The notes: a model not told the origin generated them from the sequence alone. DNA of 64,000 nt from an uncultured bacterium (GCA_902788575.1 CADAKY010000005.1:62001-126000); one strand, 5' to 3'. Shown: positions 20,566 through 30,465, counted from the stretch's first letter. Numbers and translations are program-made.

Positions 20566-21156
20566 ATGAGCTTTGCAAGTTACGTACCTACAGTAATCGA
20601 ACAATCTTCCAGAGGCGAAAGAGCTTTTGATATTTTTTCAAGATTGTTAAGAGAAAGAATTATATTTTTAGGAACAGCTATTGACGATATGGTTGCAAAC
20701 CTTATTGTTGCACAAATGCTGCTGCTGGATAGCGAAAATCCGGAAAAAGATATTATGCTTTATATCAATTCTCCGGGAGGAAGCGTAACTGCAGGTTTGG
20801 CTATTTATGATACAATGCAGCACATCAGAGCTGATGTTCAGACTATATGCTTAGGTCAAGCTGCTTCAATGGGTGCATTTCTGCTTTGTTCCGGTACAAA
20901 AGGCAAGAGAATGGCTCTCCCTCACTCAAGAGTGCTTATTCACCAGCCTTTAGGCGGTGCGCAAGGTCAGGCTACAGATATCGAAATCCAAGCACAGGAA
21001 ATTCTTAGAATTAAAAAGACATTGAATGAAATCATGGCATCAAATACAGGTCAATCTATCAAAAAAATTGAAAAGGATACTGACCGTGACTACATCATGA
21101 CTCCACAAGAAGCTCTTGAATATGGCATGATTGATAAAGTTATTACAAAGGATTAG
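20566..21156 (+). CDS. clpP: ATP-dependent Clp protease, proteolytic subunit
   Basis: A 196-residue ClpP with the catalytic triad in place: S101 in [10 protein letters not shown]126 in SRVLIHQP and D171 in EKDTDRD. It forms the tetradecameric protease chamber fed by ClpX, encoded 100 bases downstream. I start at [12 protein letters not shown] because AGGAAAGGA lies directly before that ATG; an upstream in-frame ATG adds eight residues and would contain the ribosome-binding site. The ClpP-ClpX gap holds AT-rich words related to AAGTGAA/TTCACTT and no gene. Confidence 0.97.
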   Translation: MSFASYVPTVIEQSSRGERAFDIFSRLLRERIIFLGTAIDDMVANLIVAQMLLLDSENPEKDIMLYINSPGGSVTAGLAIYDTMQHIRADVQTICLGQAASMGAFLLCSGTKGKRMALPHSRVLIHQPLGGAQGQATDIEIQAQEILRIKKTLNEIMASNTGQSIKKIEKDTDRDYIMTPQEALEYGMIDKVITKD

Positions 21157-21257
21157 TGAATAAGCTGACAAATGCGCAAGTGTACAAGTGAATAATATAT
21201 TTCACCTAATTACTTAATCGCATAGTCACATTATCACTTCTCCGCAACGGAGATATT

Positions 21258-22571
21258 ATGGCAACAACAAATGACAGACTAAAATGCTCATTCTGCGGGA
21301 AAACACAGGATCAGGTAAAAAAACTTATTGCAGGACCTGATGTGTTTATCTGTGACGAGTGTGTAGAATTATGTAACGAAATTTTGGATGAAGAGTTCTT
21401 TGAGAAAAAAGATACTCAAAAAAATGACGAAAAAGAAGATAAAAAAGAAGATACGGAAGAAAAACCGATTCCAAAGCCTCATGAAATAAAAGCATACCTT
21501 GACCAACATATTGTAGGTCAGGACGATGCTAAAAAAGTTTTGTCGGTTGCTGTATATAATCACTATAAACGTCTTAAACATAATCAATCCGGAAGCAAAG
21601 ATGATGTAGAAATCCAAAAATCAAATATATTGCTTGTCGGTCCGACAGGTAGCGGTAAAACATTACTTGCACAAACACTTGCTAAAATGCTTGACGTTCC
21701 GTTTGCAGTAGCAGACGCTACAACCCTCACCGAAGCAGGTTATGTCGGTGATGACGTTGAAAACATTCTATTGCGTTTATATCAAAATGCTGATTATGAT
21801 GCAAAAAAAGCTGAACGCGGAATTATCTACATAGATGAAATTGATAAAATTGCAAGAAAATCTGAAAACACATCTATCACTCGTGATGTATCAGGGGAAG
21901 GCGTTCAACAGGCATTATTGAAATTAATTGAAGGTACTATATCAAATGTTCCTCCGCAAGGTGGAAGAAAGCACCCTCAAGCTGATATGATTCAGATTGA
22001 TACAAAGAACATCCTGTTTATTGTTGGCGGTGCTTTTGTAGATTTGGATAAAATTATTGAACACCGCGTAAAAGACGGTACTTCAGTAGGCTTTGGAAAT
22101 GTTGCTCCTACTCAGGCTGAAAAAGAACAACAAGCTTCTAAACTGTTGAAGAAACTTCAACCGGAAGATTTGCTTAAATTCGGTTTAATCCCTGAATTTA
22201 TCGGCAGAATTCCTGTTTATGCAGTTCTTGATGCATTAGACGAAGATACGTTAAAAATGATTTTAACAGAACCTAAAAATGCTGTTTTGAAACAATATAA
22301 ATGTCTTCTTGAAATGGACGGTGTAGAGCTTGACTTTGAACCGGAAGCTGTTGATTTGATTGCAAAAAAAGCTATCAAACGTAAAACCGGAGCAAGAGCT
22401 TTGCGTTCAATTGTTGAAGGAATTATGCTTGATATTATGTATGATATTCCATCGAAACATGATATTAAGAAATTCACTATAACAAAAGAAATGGTTGAAA
22501 AAGAAGAAGAAAAAGAAAATCAGGCTGAACTTATAAGGCTTCCAAAATCAAAAGATAAGGAAATTGCATAA
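21258..22571 (+). CDS. clpX: ATP-dependent Clp protease, ATP-binding subunit ClpX
   Basis: A 437-residue AAA+ unfoldase. The N-terminal zinc-binding domain has cysteines 10, 13, 32 and 35. A Glu/Lys-rich linker (residues about 50-72) is longer and more charged than in E. coli. [15 protein letters not shown] is the Walker A motif, [11 protein letters not shown]alker B, and GYVGDDVE with [15 protein letters not shown] are ClpX pore and sensor regions. ClpX selects tagged substrates and threads them into ClpP. CGGAGAT precedes the ATG. A terminator follows. Confidence 0.97.
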   Translation: MATTNDRLKCSFCGKTQDQVKKLIAGPDVFICDECVELCNEILDEEFFEKKDTQKNDEKEDKKEDTEEKPIPKPHEIKAYLDQHIVGQDDAKKVLSVAVYNHYKRLKHNQSGSKDDVEIQKSNILLVGPTGSGKTLLAQTLAKMLDVPFAVADATTLTEAGYVGDDVENILLRLYQNADYDAKKAERGIIYIDEIDKIARKSENTSITRDVSGEGVQQALLKLIEGTISNVPPQGGRKHPQADMIQIDTKNILFIVGGAFVDLDKIIEHRVKDGTSVGFGNVAPTQAEKEQQASKLLKKLQPEDLLKFGLIPEFIGRIPVYAVLDALDEDTLKMILTEPKNAVLKQYKCLLEMDGVELDFEPEAVDLIAKKAIKRKTGARALRSIVEGIMLDIMYDIPSKHDIKKFTITKEMVEKEEEKENQAELIRLPKSKDKEIA

Positions 22572-22592
22572 AGATAATTGAATAAAAAAAAT

Positions 22593-22621
22593 AAAAAAGA
22601 CTACATTAAGTGGTCTTTTTT
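22593..22621. terminator. Intrinsic terminator after clpX
   Basis: AAAAAAGACTAC pairs with GTGGTCTTTTTT (one G-T pair), with A and T runs on both sides so it may serve the convergent gene too. Confidence 0.8.
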
Positions 22622-22650
22622 GTTTTAACATTTTAAGTGTCTTTTTGTGG

Positions 22651-24198
22651 TTATATTATTTCTTTAAATAGCCATTCTAAAAAAGCATCATCGTTAGTTA
22701 TCTGGTCAAGCTCTTCCTCGTCGTCATCATCTTGAATACAATTTTCTTTTTTATATTTCAAGACAATATCCATTTCTTTTTTCAATGCGGCATAAGGATC
22801 TTTAATTATATTTTTATGTGCTCCAAGATTCTGCATTTTCAATACAAATTTTGGCATTCCAAGTTTTACGAGTAGCTTTTTAAAATCACTGCTATATAAT
22901 TTCATATCACCCTCTGCCGCTACAGCAAGAAATTCCCATCTGTCTTTAAATGCGTAGGAAACATGGTTTGGCTTTACGCCTGCAGCTAAGAATTCATTTG
23001 TATAGTGCCAAGGTTTAAAATCTTCAGGGAAATACCTGCTCACATTTCTTGTATTTGCGTGCAAGAGTTCATGACGTAGTGCCCACAATACTCTTTTGAC
23101 AGTTAACCCGTCAATTCCAATTTCGTTGGTTTCTCCTTCGTAAAAACCGGCACTGTTTTCCTCAAAATAAGTCTCTTGCAACCTTGAAAAATTCAATACC
23201 AGTGGTAAATTTAGTTTTTCACCTTCTAGTTCAGCCATCATTTTATAGTTTGTAAGTTCTTGGTAAACAAGCTTTAGTGCAACTCCGGCTTCTTTTAAAT
23301 TAGCAGGTAAATATACTTTTACTCCAAAATCTTCATATATATTATAGCAGAGTTCCTTAATTTTATCTGATATTTTGGGATTATCAGACGTAACTGCATC
23401 TTCCAAATAAATTTGATACAGTAATTGTGAATGAAGTGAACATGGGGCAGCTTGACATTGTTCAATTGTATGGTTTACTTTATTAAGTTTTGGCAATTCT
23501 TGTTTAATTTCAAGAATCCTTTTGCTTTTTATTTGTTCCGGTTTTTTGAGTAATTCTTGATAAATTTCGGGACGTTCTAATTTTAAAAATTTTAAAAATC
23601 TTTCTTGAGCACTCATAGTTTTACGTTCAAATAGATCCAGTAATATTGTTATTTTAGCAGTAAATCTTGTATCATCTTCTCGTTTGAAAATTTCATTTGC
23701 AGATTCTAAAAGAGAATTTTTTATATTTGTATTTTTTATTTTATTAATTTTTTCCATCAGAACTTTATATTTATTAAGATTGTCTGTTATAAGAGATTTT
23801 TCGTTCGTAATTACACAAGATGGAGCTCTCAAATCGATAAATTTTTGTACTTGGATTTGCGCTGCCTCTTGTACATCTTTGTTATCAATAGAATTCAACG
23901 TTTTATAGTATTGTTCATTGATTTGTTTTTCTTTTAACAGTTCTGCTTCTTCGTCATAATCGTAATCAAAAGAAATGTTTTCATCGGTGCTGTTTTCTTT
24001 TATTTTTTCAACTTTTTTTGTTGTTTTTTCTTGCGAAGCCAAAATCCCAAAAGCTGATGCCGCTAGCATACCGGAACCAATTTGGGTTCCGATTTTTATG
24101 GCATTTTTCTGTAATGGAGTACTCTCAAAGACAATATTTTTTTGCTTGTTTAAGAAATTGGGTTGATATGAGTTTGTATTAATAACTTTTATATACAC
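22651..24198 (-). CDS. Predicted zinc metallopeptidase (HExxH), lineage-specific
   Basis: A 515-residue protein. HELLH at 376-380 (context LWALRHELLHANTRN) is a zincin motif, and WEFLAVAAEGD at 421-431 supplies candidate third-ligand glutamates (E422 or E429), 46-53 residues downstream. That spacing and sequence recall the anthrax lethal factor-like catalytic domain; this is analogy, not an established assignment. A possible hydrophobic stretch is at 40-53, the middle is helical and charged, and the C-terminus is very acidic (DDDDEEE). No Sec signal. The start is GTG, with GAAGGT nine bases upstream, behind the shared two-box promoter. Substrate unknown; a secreted effector is one possibility. 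Confidence 0.7.
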   Translation of the reverse strand: MYIKVINTNSYQPNFLNKQKNIVFESTPLQKNAIKIGTQIGSGMLAASAFGILASQEKTTKKVEKIKENSTDENISFDYDYDEEAELLKEKQINEQYYKTLNSIDNKDVQEAAQIQVQKFIDLRAPSCVITNEKSLITDNLNKYKVLMEKINKIKNTNIKNSLLESANEIFKREDDTRFTAKITILLDLFERKTMSAQERFLKFLKLERPEIYQELLKKPEQIKSKRILEIKQELPKLNKVNHTIEQCQAAPCSLHSQLLYQIYLEDAVTSDNPKISDKIKELCYNIYEDFGVKVYLPANLKEAGVALKLVYQELTNYKMMAELEGEKLNLPLVLNFSRLQETYFEENSAGFYEGETNEIGIDGLTVKRVLWALRHELLHANTRNVSRYFPEDFKPWHYTNEFLAAGVKPNHVSYAFKDRWEFLAVAAEGDMKLYSSDFKKLLVKLGMPKFVLKMQNLGAHKNIIKDPYAALKKEMDIVLKYKKENCIQDDDDEEELDQITNDDAFLEWLFKEII

Positions 24199-24231
24199 AG
24201 TTTTACCTTCAAACTTATTACGATTTGTCTG

Positions 24232-24260
24232 TATAAAGTAAGCTCAATATTAAAAATTGC
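24232..24260 (-). promoter_or_regulatory. Two-box promoter-like motif (GCAATTTTT-N14-TTTATA)
   Basis: On the minus strand GCAATTTTT (24260-24252), 14 bases, TTTATA (24237-24232), ending 34 bases before the GTG start of the predicted peptidase. TTGTTACAA lies 25 bases further upstream. Confidence 0.6.
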
Positions 24261-24299
24261 CTTTTTTTGTAAAAATATTAAGAAATTGTAACAAATAGG

Positions 24300-24872
24300 C
24301 TATGCTAAAATTTTTTCTTGTAAAATTTTATCTCTTTTATAAGATTCTTTAAAAACGTTATTGACTGTATTTATTTTCTTTTCTTCAAACAAACTTCCAG
24401 GGAAAGCTTTTCTTTCCGGCAGTGTTTTTTTGATATTTTTGCAAAGTTCATTCATTTCTTTATAAATTTTATGCTCTAGTATTTGAATTTGTTTCTGAGC
24501 TTTTTGTGCTGTTTTTATTGCATCTTCACGCATTTTAAAAACGTCAGTTAATCTTACTAATGTATCAATATATTTATCTATATTTTCACGCAAATTTTGT
24601 TCTTTTTTATCATATAAAATTACACTATCAGTATATTTCCCATTTTTAAAAGAAATATATGTATTATTTGAATTATATGAATCAGAACAAGCATCTGAAA
24701 TATATACGATTCCTTTTTTGTTTTTAGTTTTGGTTTCTACAGTCGAAATTAATTTTTTTAAAAGTTCTTTATCACTACCGTCAAACACATTTCCACACGG
24801 AAACATTCCGTGTCCAACAACCAATTTGACACCAAAAGCGGGGGTATTATTTTGAATTTTATGTACTTGCAT
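24300..24872 (-). CDS. Unknown protein with N-terminal 'NNTPAFGVKL' motif
   Basis: A 190-residue protein. The N-terminus MQVHKIQNNTPAFGVKLVV resembles that of another orphan here (VYNNPLVFKAKF near 42360): a short polar lead then a hydrophobic F-x-x-K-[LF]. The centre (GHGMFPCGNVFDGSD) is unfamiliar; residues about 105-165 look like a coiled coil. No catalytic motif. It lies upstream of the predicted peptidase on the same strand, but about 100 bases and a separate promoter-like motif intervene. Function unknown. Confidence 0.7.
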   Translation of the reverse strand: MQVHKIQNNTPAFGVKLVVGHGMFPCGNVFDGSDKELLKKLISTVETKTKNKKGIVYISDACSDSYNSNNTYISFKNGKYTDSVILYDKKEQNLRENIDKYIDTLVRLTDVFKMREDAIKTAQKAQKQIQILEHKIYKEMNELCKNIKKTLPERKAFPGSLFEEKKINTVNNVFKESYKRDKILQEKILA

Positions 24873-24902
24873 TTTATATTTCCCTTATTGTGTAAAACTA
24901 AA

Positions 24903-24933
24903 GGGCGAAGCCTTTGCTTCGCCCTCTTTTTTT
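24903..24933. terminator. Strong hairpin downstream of gatA
   Basis: GGGCGAAG and CTTCGCCC form an 8-bp GC-rich stem with a six-base loop. The longest T run is on the plus strand (CTTTTTTT); on the minus strand, the direction of gatA, the tail is the weaker TTTAGTTTT. Confidence 0.6.
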
Positions 24934-24938
24934 AATAA

Positions 24939-26402
24939 TTATATATTAGCCAATTGTTTATAATAATCATGTTCCTGTTCAAATTTGTATGCAAAATTGA
25001 ACAATTTAGCTTCGGTGAGTTGCGGAGACATGATTTGTAAACCGATTGGCATTCCGTCAGAATCAAATCCTGCCGGAATTGAGATAGCAGGGATACCTGC
25101 AAGATTTGCACCAATTGTTGCAATATCTGTCAAATACATTGCAAGCGGATCTTCTGTTTTTGAACCCAAATCAAAAGCTGTGTTCGGGCAAGTCGGTGCA
25201 ATAAGAGCATCAACTTGTGTGAATGCTTTCAAAAAGTCTTCTGTTACAACTCTTCTCATTTGCTGAGCTTTTTTGTAATAAGCATCATAATATCCTGAAC
25301 TCAATGCATAAGTACCTAGCATTATACGTCTTTTAACTTCAGGACCGAAACCTTCCGCGCGGGATTTACAGTATAATTCCATAAGGTTAGAAGCATTAGC
25401 AGTTCTGTGGCCGTATCTTACGCCGTCAAAACGTGCCAGGTTTGAACTGCATTCTGCTGTAGCTAAGATATAATAAATTCCGATTGAATGTTTAATATTC
25501 GGAAGTGAAATTTCTATAACTTCTGCGCCCAGTGATTTATATGTATCAATAGCAGACTGTATTGCCTTTTGTACATCAGGAGCTAGTCCTTCCACCATAA
25601 GCTCTTTAACTACACCTATTTTTTTACCTTTGATATCATTGTTTAAAGACGCTGTATAGTTTTCAACAGGCAATTTCAGCGATGTCGAATCGTGTTTATC
25701 ATATCCTGAAATAACCTCTAAAAGTGCCGCAGCATCTTCTACTGTTCTTGCGAAAGGTCCGATTTGGTCAAGTGATGATGCAAACGCAATCAAACCGTAT
25801 CTTGAAACTTTACCGTAAGTCGGCTTCATTCCTACGATACCGCAAAAACTTGCAGGAAGACGAATACTTCCGCCTGTATCTGAACCCAACGCAAGTGCTG
25901 CCTCACAAGATGCTACAGAAGCTGCCGAGCCGCCTGACGAACCTCCCGGAACTTTGTTAAGATTCCATGGGTTATGAACCTTTTTGAACGCGGAGTTTTC
26001 ATTAGAAGAACCCATTGCAAATTCGTCCAAATTAGCTTTTCCTACAATCGGAATAAGATTATCCAAAAGTTTTTGCGTAGCTGTTGCATTATAAGGTGAA
26101 ACAAAGTTTTCCAGAATCTTGCTTGATGCGGTTGTTTTTGAACCAATTAGATTCATATTGTCCTTCAGAGCAAGCGGAACACCCGCCAAAAGCGGAAGTT
26201 CTTCACCTCTTGCAACTTTTTCATCAACTTGTTTTGCCGTATTAAGTGCAATTTCTTCTGTCAAAGAATTGAATGCACCGAGCTTTTCATCGATTGAGTT
26301 TATTCTTTCCAGTGATGCTTTTGTAAGCTCAACTGCTGTTATTTCTTTATTCTTAATAGCTTTATGCTGTTCTACAGCACTCTTCTTCAATAATTCTAGC
26401 AT
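24939..26402 (-). CDS. gatA: Asp/Glu-tRNA amidotransferase subunit A
   Basis: A 487-residue amidase-signature enzyme, the glutaminase of GatCAB. The catalytic lysine is in PLALKDNMNL, and the Ser-Ser pair lies in VPGGSSGGSAASVAS and LGSDTGGSIRLPASFCG; GMKPTYGKVSRYGL follows. It frees ammonia from glutamine and passes it to GatB for amidation of Glu-tRNA-Gln. GGAG precedes the ATG. It is not with gatC, which is upstream of pyrG, and gatB is not seen; such scattering is usual in cyanobacteria and relatives. Confidence 0.96.
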   Translation of the reverse strand: MLELLKKSAVEQHKAIKNKEITAVELTKASLERINSIDEKLGAFNSLTEEIALNTAKQVDEKVARGEELPLLAGVPLALKDNMNLIGSKTTASSKILENFVSPYNATATQKLLDNLIPIVGKANLDEFAMGSSNENSAFKKVHNPWNLNKVPGGSSGGSAASVASCEAALALGSDTGGSIRLPASFCGIVGMKPTYGKVSRYGLIAFASSLDQIGPFARTVEDAAALLEVISGYDKHDSTSLKLPVENYTASLNNDIKGKKIGVVKELMVEGLAPDVQKAIQSAIDTYKSLGAEVIEISLPNIKHSIGIYYILATAECSSNLARFDGVRYGHRTANASNLMELYCKSRAEGFGPEVKRRIMLGTYALSSGYYDAYYKKAQQMRRVVTEDFLKAFTQVDALIAPTCPNTAFDLGSKTEDPLAMYLTDIATIGANLAGIPAISIPAGFDSDGMPIGLQIMSPQLTEAKLFNFAYKFEQEHDYYKQLANI

Positions 26403-26467
26403 AATATCTCCTTAATCAAAGGGAAAAATACCCCGTAACTTAATTATACCAAAAACAGAAAAAGAAA

Positions 26468-28033
26468 TTATATTTTTTTTAGTTTAAAAATTTTTACGCT
26501 GATTCTGTCATCTATTGATTCTATATTTGCATAATTGTCTGAAATAAACCGATATATTTCTTTTGCATAATCATTTCCAAAAGATGAATAATAGTAGTTG
26601 GAAGTATCGTAATTTGTTATCAAGATATATTCAGGCAATGTTTTTTCTAATCTCTCTATTATCAAATCCTCACCAAAAGTTTCTACGTATAATGGAATCA
26701 GAGAATAAAATTTGTTATCAGATTTTCTTCCTGTCAAAACATTTACTGAAAGACCCTCCGGCAAGACTATAATTGTATCATCTTTATCAGTTTTGTTTTC
26801 AATAAATTCTACAGCTTTTTTTATAGCGGAATTGTGTTGGAATATATATACAACGCCATTTCGAGTCTGTATTTTTTCCTTCTTTAAAGATAATGCTTGA
26901 ACATTTTTTATCCCGAGAATAACTGCAGCACAAATAATGAGCGTACCTAAAGGCTTTTTAAGTTTATCCGGGATTGTGATAAATAAGGCAATGAGACCGA
27001 ACGGTAAAAAATAAACACCATAAGACTGAAGAGTTAAAGCAAAAAAGATTTTTAAAGAAACAAGAATCGATGCCGCAACAAAAAATCTTTTGTTTTTATC
27101 CGATTTTCGAAAATTTATTACAAAAAATACAGCAATCAACGGAAACAGATAAATAAAAATTTCCGGATTAATTACAAAATACAAGTATACAAGTGTTATA
27201 ACACAAGTAAAAAAGTTTCTGAAAAAATACAATATAACAAACGGAATAGCATATTTTATAATATTTACAGCATATACCGGCAAAATTTCCGGACGAAAAA
27301 TAAGACCGCTCACCGAATAAAACCAGTAAAGCGTTTTTGCAGAAGACATACCTACAACAAAATGAACCGCAAGTATAATATCATTAACTCTTACACCCTG
27401 AATAAAAAGTACTGTTACAGTAAAGACTATCGGAATTAAAAATGCAATTACATTTTTAATCAAATCCCTTTTTCCGCTCATCCAGAATAAAAGCGGAAAC
27501 AACAAAATAAATTCATACTTTGAACATATTGCAAGAGAATACAAAAAATATGCAATTGGATATTTTTCTTCCAATATAAAATATAATGAGCCCAGCACAA
27601 ATAAAATTCCGTACAAAATGCCGAAAGAATACGGCACAAATAAGTTAAATACGTTAGGCGAAAGACATCCTGCCGAAATTATAAACAAAACAATTCCCAA
27701 TGAAGAATTTTTATCAATAAATTTTGATGATAATTTATAAACTAAATTTAATATTCCCAAAACAGCAGCAAGTCCTGTAATATAAAAGACTTTTAACTTT
27801 GTTCCGAAAATAAAAAATAAAAATGCGTTCAATAAATAAGCAAAAGGAGGGTAAATAACAAAAATATCCTTATACAAACTCTGCCCATTTAACATTTGCT
27901 CAGGGATATAAAATTCACGAAAAGAATCTACAAAAACATCTCCGAATCTTCCGTAACCAAAAATAAAGCAAGCTATAATTATTATATTAAATAAAACAAC
28001 CTGCCAATTTCTTTTTAAAATCCCTTCTTTCAT
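26468..28033 (-). CDS. Polytopic GT-C glycosyltransferase-like protein (PMT/ArnT type)
   Basis: A 521-residue integral membrane protein with about 10-12 hydrophobic helices and a C-terminal soluble part (about 400-521). The first loop after helix 1 contains GDVFVDSFREFYIPEQML and then YPPFAYLLNAFLF, which matches the first periplasmic loop of GT39-type enzymes where an acidic residue is catalytic. Such proteins move sugars from polyprenyl-phosphate carriers to lipids or proteins. Donor and acceptor cannot be read. It is 65 bases upstream of gatA on the same strand. Confidence 0.7.
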   Translation of the reverse strand: MKEGILKRNWQVVLFNIIIIACFIFGYGRFGDVFVDSFREFYIPEQMLNGQSLYKDIFVIYPPFAYLLNAFLFFIFGTKLKVFYITGLAAVLGILNLVYKLSSKFIDKNSSLGIVLFIISAGCLSPNVFNLFVPYSFGILYGILFVLGSLYFILEEKYPIAYFLYSLAICSKYEFILLFPLLFWMSGKRDLIKNVIAFLIPIVFTVTVLFIQGVRVNDIILAVHFVVGMSSAKTLYWFYSVSGLIFRPEILPVYAVNIIKYAIPFVILYFFRNFFTCVITLVYLYFVINPEIFIYLFPLIAVFFVINFRKSDKNKRFFVAASILVSLKIFFALTLQSYGVYFLPFGLIALFITIPDKLKKPLGTLIICAAVILGIKNVQALSLKKEKIQTRNGVVYIFQHNSAIKKAVEFIENKTDKDDTIIVLPEGLSVNVLTGRKSDNKFYSLIPLYVETFGEDLIIERLEKTLPEYILITNYDTSNYYYSSFGNDYAKEIYRFISDNYANIESIDDRISVKIFKLKKI

Positions 28034-28073
28034 AAGTCTATCTTAACAAAACTTTACATAGAAAGCAAATTGA

Positions 28074-28106
28074 GCAATTTTTATTAACAAAAAAACTTTA
28101 TATATA
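28074..28106 (+). promoter_or_regulatory. Two-box promoter-like motif (GCAATTTTT-N14-TTTATA)
   Basis: GCAATTTTT (28074-28082), 14 bases, TTTATATATA. The ATG is 39 bases downstream of the second box. Confidence 0.6.
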
Positions 28107-28135
28107 TGTGTAGTAAATAAAGGTGTTTTAGTAAT

Positions 28136-28708
28136 ATGGCAGTAAATCCGTATACAATGAATAAATTGTATGAACAAGGTCTGTTAGACTATATCCCGAC
28201 AGAATTAATGATGCCGATGCCTATGGGAAATATGTCCATGCAAAATCCATATCTAAATGCCGCTGAGCAAGGTGGTTTATACCAAAACTACGGTCAAAAC
28301 GGAGACAGCTTTACTTCTTCTGCACAAATGGCTAACAACGCAGGATATAACGGGATAGGTTCTCAATCAAATAATAATATAGGGACAACATTTGGTTTTG
28401 ACGGAACGGGAAATCAATCAACAGTTGGTGTTTCATCAATGTTCGGCGAAAAAGGTATCGGAAATCAGTCAAATATAAATCAAGAAACTATACATGGCGG
28501 ATTTTCAAATGTAAAAAATAATGTGACTCAAGGATTCAATAAAGCATCCGCTGTTTATTCATCTACCCCGAATCTTGTTAAAGGAATGATTGCAGCAGGG
28601 CTTATACTTCTTACAACAATGGGTATGTTCAAATTTGGGAGCAAAAAGACCGACACAAGCTTTTGGTCTAAATTAAACCCCGTAAACTGGTTTAAAAAAA
28701 CAAAATAA
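28136..28708 (+). CDS. Tail-anchored Gly/Asn/Ser/Gln repeat protein of unknown function
   Basis: A 190-residue protein. Residues about 75-125 hold three degenerate repeats around G[IT]G[NS]QS (GYNGIGSQSNNN, GFDGTGNQSTVG, GEKGIGNQSNIN). One hydrophobic helix near 150-168 (GMIAAGLILLTTMGMFKFG) is followed by a basic tail, so the bulk would be cytoplasmic if it inserts C-tail-in, or exported if the N-terminus crosses. The N-terminal part is Met/Pro-rich (MMPMPMGNM). It has the shared two-box promoter and its own terminator. No family recognised. Confidence 0.7.
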   Translation: MAVNPYTMNKLYEQGLLDYIPTELMMPMPMGNMSMQNPYLNAAEQGGLYQNYGQNGDSFTSSAQMANNAGYNGIGSQSNNNIGTTFGFDGTGNQSTVGVSSMFGEKGIGNQSNINQETIHGGFSNVKNNVTQGFNKASAVYSSTPNLVKGMIAAGLILLTTMGMFKFGSKKTDTSFWSKLNPVNWFKKTK

Positions 28709-28750
28709 AAACTTCTTAATAACCTTATTAAAATACCTTATTAATTAACC

Positions 28751-28769
28751 AACGCCTTCGGGCGTTTTT
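28751..28769 (+). terminator. Intrinsic terminator with UUCG tetraloop
   Basis: AACGCC-TTCG-GGCGTT followed by a T-rich tail, immediately before the HAD phosphatase gene. Confidence 0.85.
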
Positions 28770-28790
28770 CTTTTATGTTAAAATATTTTT

Positions 28791-29588
28791 ATGATAAAAC
28801 TGATTGCAACCGATATCGACGGAACAATATTGATTCCGGAGGGTGATTTTAGCGAGAGTGTAAAAGACTGCATAAAAAAGGTTTCCGAATGCGGCATAAA
28901 AGTCGTACTTGTAACAGGAAGAATGAATGCAGCAGCTTGTTTGATAGCGGAGGATTTAGGCTTAACAACACCTGTGATTTCATATCAGGGGGGGCTTGTA
29001 AATGACAGAGGCAAATACCTTTATGAACGCTATTTGACAGAAGAACAAGCAGAAAAAATTATTGAGTGGGGTAAAAGTGAAAATATTCATCTGAATTTAT
29101 ACAATGATGATATTCTATATTCTGAAAATGATTGCTACGAGGTTCAAAGATATTCAAGAAATTTGCATACCCGGTATGTAGTAAAACCATTTGACGAAAT
29201 AAAAAAAGATAAAATAAATAAACTTTTGGCAATAGATTATGACAATCCTGATAGAATAAATAAATACGAAAAGGAACTTCCTAACCTGTTCCCGGAATTG
29301 TATATAGTCAAATCAACGCCGTATTTTTTGGAATTTTCAAATCCTGAAGCATCAAAATATTGCGCGGTAAAATTCCTGCAAAAATACTGGGGGCTTAAGG
29401 ATGATGAAATTTTAACAATCGGAGACCAGAATAACGATATTTCATTGTTGAAAGCCGGTGGTATAAAAATCGCTATGGGTAACGCAACGGAAGAACTTAA
29501 AGAATGTGCGGATTATATTACAGACACTGTATATAATGATGGTTTTATTGCTGCAGTTGAAGAATTTTGTCCGCAGGTAAAATTATAA
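28791..29588 (+). CDS. Cof-type HAD-superfamily hydrolase
   Basis: A 265-residue cytoplasmic phosphatase. Motif I is IATDIDGTIL at the N-terminus (nucleophile and acid-base aspartates), motif II VLVTGRM near residue 42, and motif IV TIGDQNNDISLL near 210. The large cap between about 85 and 180 marks the Cof/type IIB group, which usually acts on small sugar phosphates or flavin intermediates. The exact substrate is not predictable. It converges with rsmI and overlaps its 3' end by six bases. Confidence 0.88.
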   Translation: MIKLIATDIDGTILIPEGDFSESVKDCIKKVSECGIKVVLVTGRMNAAACLIAEDLGLTTPVISYQGGLVNDRGKYLYERYLTEEQAEKIIEWGKSENIHLNLYNDDILYSENDCYEVQRYSRNLHTRYVVKPFDEIKKDKINKLLAIDYDNPDRINKYEKELPNLFPELYIVKSTPYFLEFSNPEASKYCAVKFLQKYWGLKDDEILTIGDQNNDISLLKAGGIKIAMGNATEELKECADYITDTVYNDGFIAAVEEFCPQVKL

Positions 29589-30395
29589 ATTTAACGCCAT
29601 TTTGTATATTTGATTTTTATTAACATTATAAAGAGAAGAGAGTATTATTGAAATCTCTTTATCCTTAAAACCCTTGTCTTTTAATGTTTTAATCTTATAT
29701 TCTATGTCTTTATCCGCTGAATTATTGTCCTTATAAATCATACAGACAATTTCACCTTTTATTCCATCTTTAAAATGTTCTAATAAATTATCAATATTAT
29801 CAATAATAACTTCTTCAAACAGTTTCGAAAGTTCTCTTCCGAGCGCAGCTTTAGTCTCAGAGCCACGCACCGACTTAATAATTTCTAAAGTTTTTAAAAT
29901 TCTCTCCGGAGAGTCATAAAAAACAATGTTTTCTCCGGCATGTTTTTGTACAGTTTCCTGAATTTGCCCCTCTGTTCTGTGGATAAACCCTATGAACGTA
30001 AAGTCTTCACCGTTGCGCGGGACTTGAGAAAGAAAAGTTGTTATAGCGCAAGCTCCCGGAAGTGACGTTACAGTGAATCCGTTTTTTATAAGTTCAGGAA
30101 TAATAACAGCTCCTGGGTCGCAAATCAAGGGTGTACCTGCATCCGAAACAAGAGCAATCTTTTTGCCGGATTTTAATTCGTTAAGAAAAAATTCTACCCT
30201 TTCTCTCTCATTATACTTGTGATACGAAACACATTTTGTTTTTATATCATAATGATTAAGAAGCTTTTGAGTTATTCTTGTATCTTCACATGCAATAAAA
30301 TCAATACTTTTAAGAATTTCAATTGCTCGAAATGTAATATCCTGAATATTTCCAATCGGTGTCGGTACTATATAAAAATCGAATTCGCGTGTCAT
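29583..30395 (-). CDS. rsmI: 16S rRNA (cytidine-1402 2'-O)-methyltransferase
   Basis: A tetrapyrrole-methylase-fold enzyme of about 270 residues. It begins MTREFDFYIVPTPIGNIQDITFRAIEIL with FIACEDTRITQKLLNHY next, then SDAGTPLICDPG and LPGACAITTFLSQVP, all RsmI signatures. It methylates the ribose of C1402 in the decoding centre using S-adenosylmethionine. I use the ATG closest to the conserved start; another in-frame ATG at 30410 has a weak GAAAAG upstream and is equally possible. It follows fba on the same strand, 99 bases away. Confidence 0.93.
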   Translation of the reverse strand: MTREFDFYIVPTPIGNIQDITFRAIEILKSIDFIACEDTRITQKLLNHYDIKTKCVSYHKYNERERVEFFLNELKSGKKIALVSDAGTPLICDPGAVIIPELIKNGFTVTSLPGACAITTFLSQVPRNGEDFTFIGFIHRTEGQIQETVQKHAGENIVFYDSPERILKTLEIIKSVRGSETKAALGRELSKLFEEVIIDNIDNLLEHFKDGIKGEIVCMIYKDNNSADKDIEYKIKTLKDKGFKDKEISIILSSLYNVNKNQIYKMALNL

Positions 30396-30430
30396 AAAAT
30401 TATTATACATAAAAAACTTTTCAAATATAA

Positions 30431-30465
30431 AAGCCGAACTCTGAAGAAAGTTCAAAATCCGGCTT
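30431..30465 (-). terminator. Weak terminator-like hairpin after fba
   Basis: AAGCCG pairs with CGGCTT, with an inner GAACT/AGTTC helix. The tail on the minus strand is only TTTATATTTG, so read-through into rsmI is likely. Confidence 0.4.

Noticed and set aside
30431..30465. Strong fba terminator
   Set aside because: The stem is interrupted and the minus-strand tail is not T-rich enough; kept only as a weak hairpin.
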